Shown: positions 52,606 to 62,564, numbered from the stretch's first letter. The stretch is 64,000 bases of DNA from Flagellimonas pacifica (GCF_900215465.1 NZ_OBEH01000002.1:432937-496936); one strand, 5' to 3'. Translations and numbers: made by a program. Notes: generated by a model from the sequence alone, not told the origin.

Positions 52606-53865
52606 ATGAGAGATTTATTTGATAGGATCATTGAGAATAAGGGACCTTTAGGAAAATGGGCATCGCAGGCAGAAGGATATTTTGTGTTCCCAAAATTGGA
52701 AGGTCCAATCTCTAACAGAATGAAGTTTCAAGGAAAGGACGTCATTACGTGGAGTATCAATGATTACTTAGGGTTGGCTAATTTACCAGAGATTAAAAAA
52801 GTTGATGGAGATGCGGCTTATGAGCATGGAGCGGCCTTCCCTATGGGAGCCAGAATGATGAGTGGCCACACCGACTACCATGAGCAATTGGAGCAGGAAT
52901 TGGCTGCATTTGTGCATAAAGAAGCCTCTTATTTATTGAATTTTGGGTATCAAGGCTTTATGTCAGTGATTGACGCATTGGTGTCTAAAGACGATATTAT
53001 TGTTTACGATGTAGACTGTCATGCTTGTATCATTGATGGTGTTCGTTTACATATGGGTAAGCGTTTTACTTTCAAGCATAATGATGTTGAGAGTCTAGAG
53101 AAAAACTTGGAACGCGCCACCAAAATGGCCACGGAAACTGGAGGAGGAATATTGGTGATTTCCGAAGGAGTTTTTGGGATGCGTGGAGAGCAAGGTATCC
53201 TCAAGGAAATAGTTGAGCTTAAACAAAAATTCAAATTTAGATTACTTGTTGATGATGCTCATGGCTTTGGAACCCTTGGAAAAACAGGTGCTGGGGCAGG
53301 TGAGGAGCAAGGAATCCAGGATGATATTGATGTATACCTAGCCACTTTTGCCAAGTCCATGGCAGGAATTGGTGCTTTTGTTGCTGCAGACCAAGAGATT
53401 ATTGAATATCTAAAATATAATTTAAGATCCCAGATGTTTGCCAAGTCTTTGCCAATGGTGTACGTAAAAGGTGCACTTAAGCGTTTGGATATGTTGCGTA
53501 CCATGCCAGAACTCAAAGCAAAGCTTTGGGAGAACGTGAATGCGCTTCAAAATGGACTTAAAGAACGAGGTTTTGATATAGGAACGACAACAAGTTGTGT
53601 TACCCCCGTATATTTAAACGGTAGTATCCCTGAAGCTATGGCTTTGGTAAAAGATCTTCGCGAAAATTACGGAATCTTCTGTTCTATAGTGGTTTACCCC
53701 GTTATACCTAAAGGGTTGATTTTATTAAGAATGATTCCTACTGCTACACATACCATGCAGGATATTGAAGAAACTTTAGAAGCTTTTTCAGCTATTAGAG
53801 ATCGTTTGGAAAATGGCACTTACAAAAGATTGTCTGCTGCCGTTGCCGCTGCAATGGGAGAATAA
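52606..53865 (+). CDS. Alpha-oxoamine synthase (serine palmitoyltransferase / cysteate acyltransferase-like)
   Basis: A 419-residue fold-type I PLP enzyme. The active-site features are LNFGYQGFMSVIDAL, DVDCHACIIDG (His that stacks on PLP), LLVDDAHGFGTLG and the Schiff-base lysine Lys250 in TFAKSMAGIGAF. The family condenses an amino acid with an acyl thioester with loss of CO2. In Bacteroidota the options are serine palmitoyltransferase (sphingolipids), cysteate fatty acyltransferase (sulfonolipids), glycine acetyltransferase or BioF. The N-terminal segment with INDYLGLANLPEI and the neighbouring genes favour lipid base synthesis. Confidence 0.85.
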   Translation: MRDLFDRIIENKGPLGKWASQAEGYFVFPKLEGPISNRMKFQGKDVITWSINDYLGLANLPEIKKVDGDAAYEHGAAFPMGARMMSGHTDYHEQLEQELAAFVHKEASYLLNFGYQGFMSVIDALVSKDDIIVYDVDCHACIIDGVRLHMGKRFTFKHNDVESLEKNLERATKMATETGGGILVISEGVFGMRGEQGILKEIVELKQKFKFRLLVDDAHGFGTLGKTGAGAGEEQGIQDDIDVYLATFAKSMAGIGAFVAADQEIIEYLKYNLRSQMFAKSLPMVYVKGALKRLDMLRTMPELKAKLWENVNALQNGLKERGFDIGTTTSCVTPVYLNGSIPEAMALVKDLRENYGIFCSIVVYPVIPKGLILLRMIPTATHTMQDIEETLEAFSAIRDRLENGTYKRLSAAVAAAMGE

Positions 53866-53880
53866 CTTATCCAAAAGAGT

Positions 53881-54825
53881 TTACTTTTCTTTTATAAATT
53901 CCACAATTTCCGAGATAAAACCTTCAACCAAAGGTAAATCTGGATTATTGTAAGTAGCTATGTTTTGTAACCTATCGGAAGGAGCTGGTTTAAATATATG
54001 GTTCATTCCTTCAATGATTACCTTTTTTGCTTTTTTATTAGATTCTGATAACTTTTCAGCATCAGAAACATCCACTTGGATGTCAGTTGAACCTTGAATA
54101 ATTAATGAGGGAGATTTCAATTTTGCAATTTCTAAAGCTGGATCGTACTTCATCCATGAAATCATATATGGTTGCACACTTGGCCTGAAAAGCGAAAATA
54201 ACATTTGAGGTACATTTTCTACAGTTTCTCCTTGCTCCAGCTTTTCAAGGATAGGTGTTGATTGTTCCAGAACAAATGAGGGTTGATTTTTTAATTGTTT
54301 GCGTAATAACTCACCCACAGAAATTCCAGCTCCGGCCACTGAAATGTATTTGTCAACATGTTTGTTTTGTGCGGCTACCATTCCAATCAAAGAGCCTTCA
54401 CTGTGTCCAAGAACAACTAGGTCTCCAAATCTTGAATCATTGGTCAGAAAATCAATCCATGTCACGACATCATCAATAAAGTTTTCAAATCGCAGCTCAG
54501 ATTCTGGGATTGCTGCTCCAACACTTTGTCCTACTCCTCGTTTGTCAAAACGTACGGATGCAATAGTATTTTCAACCAATCCTTCCGCCAACATTTTTAG
54601 GGAATTGTTGGTCATCATCGGGTTGTTTCCATTCCTGTCCGTTGGTCCAGAACCTGCAATGATTAAAACAACTGGGGGTTTAGCTATTGATTCAGGTAAA
54701 AGTAGGGTTCCTGAAATATCCCCTGTATTTGTTGCAAGTACAATGGACTCCTCCTTAAATTGCCCAAACAGAATACTTGTGCATGATAGCACCAATAGGG
54801 AGAATGTTATAATTTTCTTCACCAT
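53881..54825 (-). CDS. Secreted alpha/beta hydrolase
   Basis: A 314-residue exported hydrolase with a signal peptide ending near ILFGQF. Residues 45-70 hold the oxyanion segment VVLIIAGSGPTDRNGNN, the nucleophile serine is in VLGHSEGSLIG, and the late histidine is in EGMNHIFKPA. It resembles lysophospholipase/esterase-type hydrolases. It converges on the alpha-oxoamine synthase gene with only 15 bp between stops and lies 17 bp after the GNAT gene on the same strand, so the last two are probably one operon. Confidence 0.85.
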   Translation of the reverse strand: MVKKIITFSLLVLSCTSILFGQFKEESIVLATNTGDISGTLLLPESIAKPPVVLIIAGSGPTDRNGNNPMMTNNSLKMLAEGLVENTIASVRFDKRGVGQSVGAAIPESELRFENFIDDVVTWIDFLTNDSRFGDLVVLGHSEGSLIGMVAAQNKHVDKYISVAGAGISVGELLRKQLKNQPSFVLEQSTPILEKLEQGETVENVPQMLFSLFRPSVQPYMISWMKYDPALEIAKLKSPSLIIQGSTDIQVDVSDAEKLSESNKKAKKVIIEGMNHIFKPAPSDRLQNIATYNNPDLPLVEGFISEIVEFIKEK

Positions 54826-54842
54826 AGTATAATCTTAGAAGA

Positions 54843-55967
54843 TTAAGAACCCAAATCTTTTCTATAGGTTCTACGTCTTTTGTGAATAACAGGATCAAAG
54901 TGTTTCCATAATTGTCTAATGGCCACATTTTCTTCCAATTCTGGTGTGCGGATACAGTTAATAATCCCCCTTTCTTGAAAAGTCTTATAATATTCGTTGA
55001 ATATAATCGCAGTCACCCCCTTATTTTGATATTCAGGATGAATGCCAATCAAATAGAAAATAACATCCTTGCTGTTCTTTTTGGCTTTTAGAAGATGAAA
55101 GACGCCGGTTGGAAACAATTTTCCTTTTGCCTTTTGAAGTGCTTTTGAAAAAGAGGGCATGACAATGGCAAAGGCCACCAATTCGTTCTTGGAATCAACA
55201 ACAAATTTGATATACTCCGGATTTATAAAACTGATATACTTTTTCTTAAAATATTCTTTTTGAACATCAGTTATTTTCACAAAAGAGGAAAGACTTGAGT
55301 AACTATCATTGAACAAATCGAACATTTTATCGACCCAAGGCATTATTTCCTTGCTATTGGTAAAGTTAAGTTCCTTTAGCCCATATCTCTTTTTTATAAG
55401 AAGATTGGCCTTATAGAATATTTTTGGGTCAGCATTGGCAAACAAAAATTTGTTCTCTAGATATTCTTTTTCTTTTTTAAAGCCGTGTTTTTCATAATGG
55501 GATTGATAATAGGGGTGGTTGTACCAGGTAATCATATTGCCAATATGGTCGAACCCTTCTGTAAGAACGCCCACTTTATCCAAATTGGAAAAACCTACAG
55601 GACCCTCCATGTATTGCAATTTATGCTCTTGTCCTATTTCTGAAACCTTGTCCAATAATGCTCTGGACACCTCCAAGTCATCAATAAAATCGAACCAGCC
55701 AAACCGCATTTTTTGCAATTGTTGTTCTTTGATTTCAATCCAATTGATAATTGCCGCAACACGTCCTACTAGTTGATCTTCTTTATAGGCCAAAAAGAAA
55801 GAGGCTTCCGCGCTCTTAAAAACTGGGTTCTTTTCAGAATCAAAAGATTCCAGCTCATCTTTTATAATAGGAGGGACCCAGTACGGAGAATCCATGTATA
55901 GACTAAATGGAAATTTTACGAATTTTTTTAAATCGGCCTTGGATTGAACCTGTTTTATAGTGACCAT
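54843..55967 (-). CDS. GNAT-fold acyltransferase, candidate ceramide-type N-acyltransferase
   Basis: A 374-residue protein made of two GNAT-like parts. The N-terminal half begins KKFVKFPFSLYMDSPYWVPPI and contains SFFLAYKEDQLVGRVAAI; the C-terminal half has FYLIGIHPEYQNKGVTAIIFNEYY, the acyl-CoA-binding loop of a GNAT fold. Proteins with this start (PYWVPP, KNPVF) are uncharacterised in many phyla, but bacterial ceramide synthases belong to the same GNAT superfamily. Given the oxoamine synthase nearby, N-acylation of a sphingoid or capnine base is plausible. Function is inferred from context, not shown. Confidence 0.75.
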   Translation of the reverse strand: MVTIKQVQSKADLKKFVKFPFSLYMDSPYWVPPIIKDELESFDSEKNPVFKSAEASFFLAYKEDQLVGRVAAIINWIEIKEQQLQKMRFGWFDFIDDLEVSRALLDKVSEIGQEHKLQYMEGPVGFSNLDKVGVLTEGFDHIGNMITWYNHPYYQSHYEKHGFKKEKEYLENKFLFANADPKIFYKANLLIKKRYGLKELNFTNSKEIMPWVDKMFDLFNDSYSSLSSFVKITDVQKEYFKKKYISFINPEYIKFVVDSKNELVAFAIVMPSFSKALQKAKGKLFPTGVFHLLKAKKNSKDVIFYLIGIHPEYQNKGVTAIIFNEYYKTFQERGIINCIRTPELEENVAIRQLWKHFDPVIHKRRRTYRKDLGS

Positions 55968-56033
55968 ACATTATTTTTTGCAAGGTCAATATTAACAATA
56001 TTCTATACAGCAGAAAAATGATATTTGTGAAAC

Positions 56034-57017
56034 TTAGAAATCTATTTCGTCTTTATCTTTTTTACCTTTTTTCTTTCTTTTTTTCTTGGAAGCATTCTTT
56101 TTGATTTTTCCATTTTCTCCGGATTTTTGGTCTTCAATGGGTACAAGCGTATCCTTATGAAAATCCAGACGGTATGAAAAACCTAAAACTGCAAAAATGC
56201 GAGAGGGTGAATTTTTAAACCCAGAACCCAAATGAAAATCTGCTTGAAAATCTGGACTGATCAAATAAGCAACACCTGTACGAAGCAAAATGTCGGAATA
56301 CCGATCACTTTTAATACCCTGATTCTCTATAAAAACACTCCATTTAGGATCTCTGAACGCATGAGTTACAGAAACAGCGTAGCTCAGTTCAGGAAAATCT
56401 GTGCCGATCCGATCATATGCAATATTGGAAATTAAGACAAACCTTGGGGATAACCTGCTTTGTGTAGCAACAGCACCGCGGTATGAAATAGTAGGGTCGC
56501 CAACGTAAAATGGATTTTCACCCAAGTTAAAGGTAGCTCCCGCATAAAGAGATACCGCCGGAATCAAGTTTTTCCATTGAAAAACATTGTTTGCCCTCCA
56601 ACTATAAAGGTTGGGTTTATTGTTCTCTGGGTTCTTGAATGGGTCGAAAACCAGATACTTAAGACCTGCCCTGCTTCTTGAAAAATCAGTTAATCTATCA
56701 TCCGTTCCTGTTTGTGTATATGTTATACCCTGGGATATGTACGATCCCTCCACATTGATTTCCAGCGATTCAAAAAGCAATCCGTATCTAAAAGCAAAGT
56801 CTACCCCTAAGATATTGGAATCGGTATTCAATGAAGCATTGTCTTGTTGTTCGTAAAGTAACCCCATTTCCATCTGGGCAACATTTTTACCCACGGCATA
56901 CGCACTTGCGGCTCTACCGGGTCTGTTGGAATTAATGACATCGGTATATTGGGCATTGGCCAAAACAGGAACTAAACAGAACGAAAAAAGGGTCTTTTTG
57001 AAAAAGCGGAGATCCAT
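56034..57017 (-). CDS. Outer-membrane beta-barrel (transporter-like) with basic C-terminal tail
   Basis: A 327-residue protein with a signal peptide ending near VLANAQ. The mature part alternates short hydrophobic and polar strands (GVDFAFRYGLLFESLEINVEGSY, AVSLYAGATFNLG, FVLISNIAYD, RTGVAYLISPDFQADFHLGSGF), typical of a porin-like barrel, and it resembles the flavobacterial outer-membrane transporter proteins of the PF13557 type. The last approximately 40 residues are an unusual Lys-rich tail (KKNASKKKRKKKGKKDKDE) beyond the final strand. The substrate is unknown. Confidence 0.75.
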   Translation of the reverse strand: MDLRFFKKTLFSFCLVPVLANAQYTDVINSNRPGRAASAYAVGKNVAQMEMGLLYEQQDNASLNTDSNILGVDFAFRYGLLFESLEINVEGSYISQGITYTQTGTDDRLTDFSRSRAGLKYLVFDPFKNPENNKPNLYSWRANNVFQWKNLIPAVSLYAGATFNLGENPFYVGDPTISYRGAVATQSRLSPRFVLISNIAYDRIGTDFPELSYAVSVTHAFRDPKWSVFIENQGIKSDRYSDILLRTGVAYLISPDFQADFHLGSGFKNSPSRIFAVLGFSYRLDFHKDTLVPIEDQKSGENGKIKKNASKKKRKKKGKKDKDEIDF

Positions 57018-57101
57018 ATAACTTATTTTAATACTATTTTATGATACTTTAGGGTCTTATAAGAGACTTACAATGTAATTTTGATTCAATAACTCTGTTA
57101 T

Positions 57102-57362
57102 ATGGTTTTATTACAAACGATTTTAATACTCATATTAGTATACTATGCGCTTAAATTGCTGCTAAAATGGTTAGCGCCCAAACTTTTGAACTATGCCGTT
57201 AAGAAAACAGGAGAAAGGTTTGGACAACAATTTGGTAATTATCAAGATTTTGGAAACAACGCCACCAATGAAAGCGACGCTACTATTTCTAAAAAACCTT
57301 TTAGAAAATCCAATCCGTCAAAAAAAGTTGGAGAATATATAGATTTTGAAGAAATTGACTAA
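57102..57362 (+). CDS. DUF4834 family membrane protein
   Basis: An 86-residue protein with an N-terminal membrane helix (residues about 3-22), an amphipathic stretch, and a polar tail ending in EYIDFEEID, matching the small Bacteroidota family DUF4834. Its function is unknown. It lies 24 bp before the YfhO gene and is probably cotranscribed. Confidence 0.8.
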   Translation: MVLLQTILILILVYYALKLLLKWLAPKLLNYAVKKTGERFGQQFGNYQDFGNNATNESDATISKKPFRKSNPSKKVGEYIDFEEID

Positions 57363-57386
57363 TATTTGTCTTTTCAAAATCAACCC

Positions 57387-59822
57387 ATGAAACTTTCCAT
57401 AAAAGCCATTATCACCAGTGTTTGTGTAATTGCTTTGTTCATTGTATCCTCCCTGTTATATTTTTATCCTGTACTTCAGGGTAAGGCCATTTTTCAATCG
57501 GACATTGCCCAGTACAAGGGTATGGCCAAAGAGCGCAATGACTACAAGGAACTAACGGGAGAGGAGTCTTACTGGACCAATAGTGCTTTTGGAGGAATGC
57601 CAACCTATCAATTAGGGGCCAATTATCCACATGATTATATTAAAAAATTGGACAGGTTGATTCGGTTTTTACCAAGACCTGCAGATTATCTTTTCCTTTA
57701 TTTTATTGGATTCTATATTTTAATGCTTTGTTTAAGGGTAGAACCCCGTTTGGCTGTTTTAGGGGCATTGGCATTTGGGTTTTCAACCTATCTCATTATC
57801 ATTCTTGGAGTAGGGCATAATGCCAAGGCGCATGCCTTGGGGTACATCCCAATGGTTTTGGGCGGAATAATTCTGGTGTTTCGGAAAAAATATCTATTGG
57901 GATTTATTTTGACCGCTTTGGCAATGGCTTTGGAGATTAATGCCAACCATTACCAAATGACCTATTATTTTATGATTTTGGTGGTGATTTTGGGGTTGGT
58001 GCGTCTTGTTTATGCCATAAAGGAGAAAGAACTGAAGCATTTCTTTGCCTCCGTAGGAATCTTAATTTTAGCGGTTGTACTTTCCATTGCTACAAATACT
58101 ACAGGACTTTTAGCAACCAAACAATATGCGGATTGGAGTACTCGTGGTAAATCGGAATTGACCATAAACCCAGATGGAACCCCAAAAGCAGCTCAAGATG
58201 GATTGGACAAGGACTATATTACCCAATACAGTTATGGGATTGGAGAATCATTGAATTTGTTTGCTGCCCGTTTGTTTGGCGGTACTGCCAATGAGGATTT
58301 GAGTAAAGATTCTAAAGCCTATGAATATTTAACGGGTCAAGGACTTTCACCTTCCAAAGCTTTGGAATTATCAAGTGGATTGCCATTATATTGGGGAAAA
58401 CAGCCCATTGTAGCAGCGCCTGCCTATGTTGGCGCCATTGTTATCTTTTTGTTTGTTCTAGGTCTGTTTTTGGTAGATGGACGAAGAAAATGGTGGTTGT
58501 TGGGAGGAGCTTTATTGGCGTTATTATTGTCATGGGGAAAAAACTTTCCGGCCTTGACCAATTTTATGATTGATTATTTTCCTTTATACAACAAATTCCG
58601 AGCAGTTTCTTCAATTCAAGTAGTATTGGAATTGTGCTTGCCCGTATTGGGAATTTTGGGTGTTCGAGAACTTTTTAAATCCAATTTGAAGCAGACTAAA
58701 AAACTACGCGCATTAAAGCTTAGTTTTTTTATCACCTTGGGACTGGGCATTTTTATCTTTTTAATAAAAGGCTTTTTTGATTTTGAAGGAATGAATGATG
58801 AGTTTTATCGTACCCGCGCATTTGGTGATGAATTAATGACGATGATTCAACGTGATAGGGAGGCCGTGTATATCAACGATACCATCCGTTCGTTGATATA
58901 TGTTACTTTGGCAGCCGTTGCACTTTGGTTTTTTATAAAGGATAAAATTGGGAAAAACTTGGTGACCGTAGCTTTGGGTGTATTGCTTTTGTTTGATTTA
59001 GTAGGTGTGGACCTTCGGTATGTGAACAAAGATGGTTTTGTTCGCCAAAGAAATGTGAATGCTCCGTTTCAGGCAAACCAGATTGACCAAATGATACAAC
59101 AGGACGATTCCATTTATAGGGTTTTTGACCCGCAAGAGGGGTTGAATGGAGCCAGAACATCGTATTTTCATAAGTCCATAGGGGGCTATCATGCCGCAAA
59201 ACCGAGACAACTTCAAGATTTATTTGAACATCATCTGTATCAAAACAACCTTCAGGTATTAAACATGTTGAATGTGAAGTATATTATTCAACAAGATGAT
59301 GAGGGTAGTAGTTTCCCTGCGGTAAATGACAATGCCAATGGTAATGCATGGTTTGTAAAAAGAATAAACCCTGTTGCATCAGCAAATGAAGAAATTCAGG
59401 CACTTAAGGAGTTTGATTCTAAATCTGAAGTGATAATCAATACGAAGGCATACCCAACTGTTACCAAGTTGGGTTATGAAAAGGATTCCTTGGTTGCTAT
59501 CAGTTTAGTTGATTATAGACCCAATTATCTAAAATATCAAACCAAAAACAATAATGATGGTTTTGCGGTATTTTCCGAAATGCACTATCCCTTTGGTTGG
59601 CAAGCCTACGTTGATGGAAAGCCTGAACCGCATTATAAAGTGAATTATGCACTCAGGGGGATGAAGGTTCCAGCTGGAGATCATGAAATTGAGTTCAAGT
59701 TTCAACCAGAAATCATAAAAACTGGAAGCCAGATAGCCTTGGGCAGTAACATTTTGCTTGGGCTTATTATTCTTGGAGGAATAGCATATGTTGCCCGACC
59801 TAAAAAATCCAAAGAGGAATAA
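57387..59822 (+). CDS. YfhO-family membrane protein
   Basis: An 811-residue polytopic protein with about 13 membrane helices and a C-terminal extracytoplasmic domain. The N-terminal loop carries the conserved QSDIAQYKGMAKERNDYKE segment, and LYWGKQP and a late C-terminal sequence YFHKSIGGYHAAKPRQLQDLFEH match the YfhO (PF09586) glycosyltransferase-like family. YfhO proteins are GT-C-like and act in surface-polymer decoration. The ATG at 57387 is preferred over a TTG at 57366. The stop codon overlaps the ATG of the next gene by one base. Confidence 0.88.
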   Translation: MKLSIKAIITSVCVIALFIVSSLLYFYPVLQGKAIFQSDIAQYKGMAKERNDYKELTGEESYWTNSAFGGMPTYQLGANYPHDYIKKLDRLIRFLPRPADYLFLYFIGFYILMLCLRVEPRLAVLGALAFGFSTYLIIILGVGHNAKAHALGYIPMVLGGIILVFRKKYLLGFILTALAMALEINANHYQMTYYFMILVVILGLVRLVYAIKEKELKHFFASVGILILAVVLSIATNTTGLLATKQYADWSTRGKSELTINPDGTPKAAQDGLDKDYITQYSYGIGESLNLFAARLFGGTANEDLSKDSKAYEYLTGQGLSPSKALELSSGLPLYWGKQPIVAAPAYVGAIVIFLFVLGLFLVDGRRKWWLLGGALLALLLSWGKNFPALTNFMIDYFPLYNKFRAVSSIQVVLELCLPVLGILGVRELFKSNLKQTKKLRALKLSFFITLGLGIFIFLIKGFFDFEGMNDEFYRTRAFGDELMTMIQRDREAVYINDTIRSLIYVTLAAVALWFFIKDKIGKNLVTVALGVLLLFDLVGVDLRYVNKDGFVRQRNVNAPFQANQIDQMIQQDDSIYRVFDPQEGLNGARTSYFHKSIGGYHAAKPRQLQDLFEHHLYQNNLQVLNMLNVKYIIQQDDEGSSFPAVNDNANGNAWFVKRINPVASANEEIQALKEFDSKSEVIINTKAYPTVTKLGYEKDSLVAISLVDYRPNYLKYQTKNNNDGFAVFSEMHYPFGWQAYVDGKPEPHYKVNYALRGMKVPAGDHEIEFKFQPEIIKTGSQIALGSNILLGLIILGGIAYVARPKKSKEE

Positions 59823-61105
59823 TGCGCAAGGTTTTGGTCATAACATACTATTGGCCTCCAGCAGGAGGACCAGGCGTGCAGCGTTGGCTAAAATTTGTAA
59901 AATATCTCCCTGATTTTGATATTGAGCCTTGGGTATACATTCCAGAGAATCCAACTTACCCCCTTATTGATGAAAATCTTGGTATAGAGATTTCCAAGGA
60001 AATCAAAATCTTGAAACAGCCCATTAAAGAACCCTATGCATGGGCAGGATTACTCTCAAAAAAGAAAACCAAGACCATTAGTTCAGGTATCATTCAAGAA
60101 AAGGATCCTTCAGTTTTAGAGAAGTTTTTGTTATGGGTAAGAGGGAACTTGTTTATACCAGATGCCAGAAAACTCTGGGTAGAACCTTCTGTAAAGTTTC
60201 TTTCCACAATTATTGAAAAAGAAAAGATAGATACTATTATCACTACAGGCCCTCCACATAGTGTACATTTGATTGGGCTTGGACTTAAAAAGAAATTTCC
60301 TATCCAATGGATTGCCGATTTTCGCGATCCATGGACTTCTATAGGTTACCATAAAAAATTACGATTGACCAAGGCATCACAAAAAAAGCACAAGGCTATG
60401 GAAAGCGCAGTGCTTAACAATGCTGATAGGATTGTTGTGACCAGCAACACTACTAAAGAAGAATTTGGGCATCTTACTGATAAACCCATCAAAACCATTA
60501 CCAACGGGTTTGATGACTCCCATAAGGTGACTGAACTGGATTCGAAATTTACCATCTCTCACATTGGATCGTTACTTACCGGAAGAAACCCTGAAGCCTT
60601 GTGGGAAGCATTAAAAGAACTGGTCACAGAAAATGAGTTGTTTAAAAAGGTATTGAAAATCCAGCTGGCTGGAGTAGTGGGGGAGGAAGTTTTGGAATCC
60701 ATTCGTAAGAATCAACTGGAGTCTTATATGTCAAGCTTGGGTTACCTTTCCCATGATCAAGTATTGGAAGTTCAGCAAAGATCACAGGTATTGTTATTGC
60801 TGGAAATTGATTCTGAAGAGACCAAAGGCATAATTCCAGGGAAATTGTTTGAGTACCTTAGTGCCAAAAGGCCTATTTTGGCCATAGGCCCCAATGGGTG
60901 GGAAGCTGGACAGATGGTAGAAAACTGTGGGGCAGGTGCATTTTATGGGAAAAACTCTAAATCAGAATTTAAAGATGTACTTTTAAATTGGTTCAAAGCT
61001 TATGAAAAAGGAACCCTTATCTGTGATTCTGAAGGCATTGAACAATATCATAGAAGAGAACTGACCCAACAATTGGCTAATTTTATCTCATGGGAATCAT
61101 CTTAA
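59822..61105 (+). CDS. Family 4-type glycosyltransferase
   Basis: A 427-residue GT-B glycosyltransferase. It begins VLVITYYWPPAGGPGVQRW, the donor-proximal glycine-rich loop of GT4 enzymes, and has ADFRDPWTSIG and the C-terminal EX7E-like region in GIIPGKLFEYLSAKRPILAI. It would add a sugar to a lipid-linked intermediate in the cytoplasm. It is translationally coupled to YfhO upstream (1-bp overlap) and overlaps the flippase gene by 16 bp. Confidence 0.9.
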   Translation: MRKVLVITYYWPPAGGPGVQRWLKFVKYLPDFDIEPWVYIPENPTYPLIDENLGIEISKEIKILKQPIKEPYAWAGLLSKKKTKTISSGIIQEKDPSVLEKFLLWVRGNLFIPDARKLWVEPSVKFLSTIIEKEKIDTIITTGPPHSVHLIGLGLKKKFPIQWIADFRDPWTSIGYHKKLRLTKASQKKHKAMESAVLNNADRIVVTSNTTKEEFGHLTDKPIKTITNGFDDSHKVTELDSKFTISHIGSLLTGRNPEALWEALKELVTENELFKKVLKIQLAGVVGEEVLESIRKNQLESYMSSLGYLSHDQVLEVQQRSQVLLLLEIDSEETKGIIPGKLFEYLSAKRPILAIGPNGWEAGQMVENCGAGAFYGKNSKSEFKDVLLNWFKAYEKGTLICDSEGIEQYHRRELTQQLANFISWESS

Positions 61106-62550
61106 AGCAATCCTTTAAAAACACCATTGTAACTTTTATTGGGTTTGGATTTGGTGCCCTGAACACTCTTTTTCTCTATACCAATATTTTGGAACCAACA
61201 TATTATGGATTGGTTACTTTTATATTGGCAACGGGCGCTATTTTGATGCCGATTATGTCCTCAGGTGCACACAACGGCATGGTGAAATATTATAGTGCGC
61301 AAAAGGATGAATCAAGGAACGGTTTTTTAACCTTGATGATGATTTCTCCATTGCTGATTATTTTGCCCCTAACATTGATTATTTGGTGGGCGTATGATCC
61401 TATTGGAGAATTTCTTTCCATAAAAAACACCTTGGTCAAAGATTATTTGTGGTACTTATTTTTGGTGGGCATTGCCATGGCCTATTTTGAAGTGTTCTAT
61501 GCCTGGAGCAAAGTACATCTCAAATCTGTATTCGGTAACTTTTTAAAAGAGGTTTTTGCTAGAATCTGTGTTTCCATTTTACTAGGGTTATTGTACTTTG
61601 AGGTGATTGACCTAGATTTCTTTCTGAAAGCATTAGTTGGGGTTTACTTGCTTCGCACGCTTTTGATGAAGTTATATGCCTATAGTTTGCATAGACCTGT
61701 TTTGAGTTTTACATTTCCTAAGAATACATGGAACATATTGGGGTACGGAATGTTAATGGTTCTTGGTGGCTCCGTGGCGCTTATACTTTTAGAGATTGAT
61801 AAATTTATGATCAATCAATTTATGGAATTGGACAATGTGGCTTTTTATGGTGTCGCTATTTATATTGCCACTAGTATTATTGTTCCCACTAGGGCCATGC
61901 ATCAAATTACCTATCCTATGACGGCCAATTATTTAAATGAGGGCAACTTTTTTGAATTGGAAAGTCTGTATAAAAAAACATCTCTTACTTCTTTTATTGC
62001 TTCGGGTATTTTATTTGTGTTGATTGTTTTGAACATCAATGATTTGTTTTTGATGCTTCCAGAGGAATACCGTGGTGGGTTCAGCATAATAGCATTAATT
62101 GGGATGGCAAAGGTTTTTGATTCGCTTTTAGGGAACATCAATGCCATTTTGTATTATTCTAAATATTACAAATGGGTGTTAGTGATGGGTATCTGTTTTG
62201 CGGTTGTTACTATTTTGCTCAATCTTTGGTTGATTCCTTTATATGGTATTGAAGGTGCTGCTTTGGCCAGTTTTATGGCCATTTTTATGTTCAATCTGTC
62301 CAAGTTGATATTTGTAAAGCTCAAATTTGGTTTTTTGCCTTTTTCAAAAGCCACTTTTAAGGTTTTTGCAACCCTGTTACTGATAGGTGTACTGTTTTAT
62401 GTATTACAATTTCCATTTCATCCCATAATTAATATCCTTTTAAAATCAGCTTTAATAGGAGCGATATACTTGGGTATATTATTTCGTTTTGAAATTTCCG
62501 AAGATGTTTCTGGGGTACTTTCTAAATGGTTGAGGAGGAGGGAAGAGTAG
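61090..62550 (+). CDS. Lipopolysaccharide/oligosaccharide flippase (MOP superfamily)
   Basis: A 486-residue integral membrane protein with about 12-14 helices, resembling Wzx/PST-type polysaccharide flippases. The N-terminal KNTIVTFIGFGFGALNTLFLY and the C-terminal YGIEGAALASFMAIFMFNLSKLIFV are typical. It would move lipid-linked glycans across the inner membrane. It forms one operon with YfhO and the glycosyltransferase. No polymerase or undecaprenyl-phosphate sugar transferase gene is in the window, so the pathway is incomplete here. Confidence 0.88.
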   Translation: MGIILKQSFKNTIVTFIGFGFGALNTLFLYTNILEPTYYGLVTFILATGAILMPIMSSGAHNGMVKYYSAQKDESRNGFLTLMMISPLLIILPLTLIIWWAYDPIGEFLSIKNTLVKDYLWYLFLVGIAMAYFEVFYAWSKVHLKSVFGNFLKEVFARICVSILLGLLYFEVIDLDFFLKALVGVYLLRTLLMKLYAYSLHRPVLSFTFPKNTWNILGYGMLMVLGGSVALILLEIDKFMINQFMELDNVAFYGVAIYIATSIIVPTRAMHQITYPMTANYLNEGNFFELESLYKKTSLTSFIASGILFVLIVLNINDLFLMLPEEYRGGFSIIALIGMAKVFDSLLGNINAILYYSKYYKWVLVMGICFAVVTILLNLWLIPLYGIEGAALASFMAIFMFNLSKLIFVKLKFGFLPFSKATFKVFATLLLIGVLFYVLQFPFHPIINILLKSALIGAIYLGILFRFEISEDVSGVLSKWLRRREE

Positions 62551-62564
62551 CTCAACATCCATGC

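Noticed and set aside
49228..53865. The prolyl oligopeptidase, cysteate synthase-like and oxoamine synthase genes as a single operon
   Set aside because: A promoter box at 51379 and a strong terminator at 52506-52536 with a new promoter at 52575 indicate separate transcripts.
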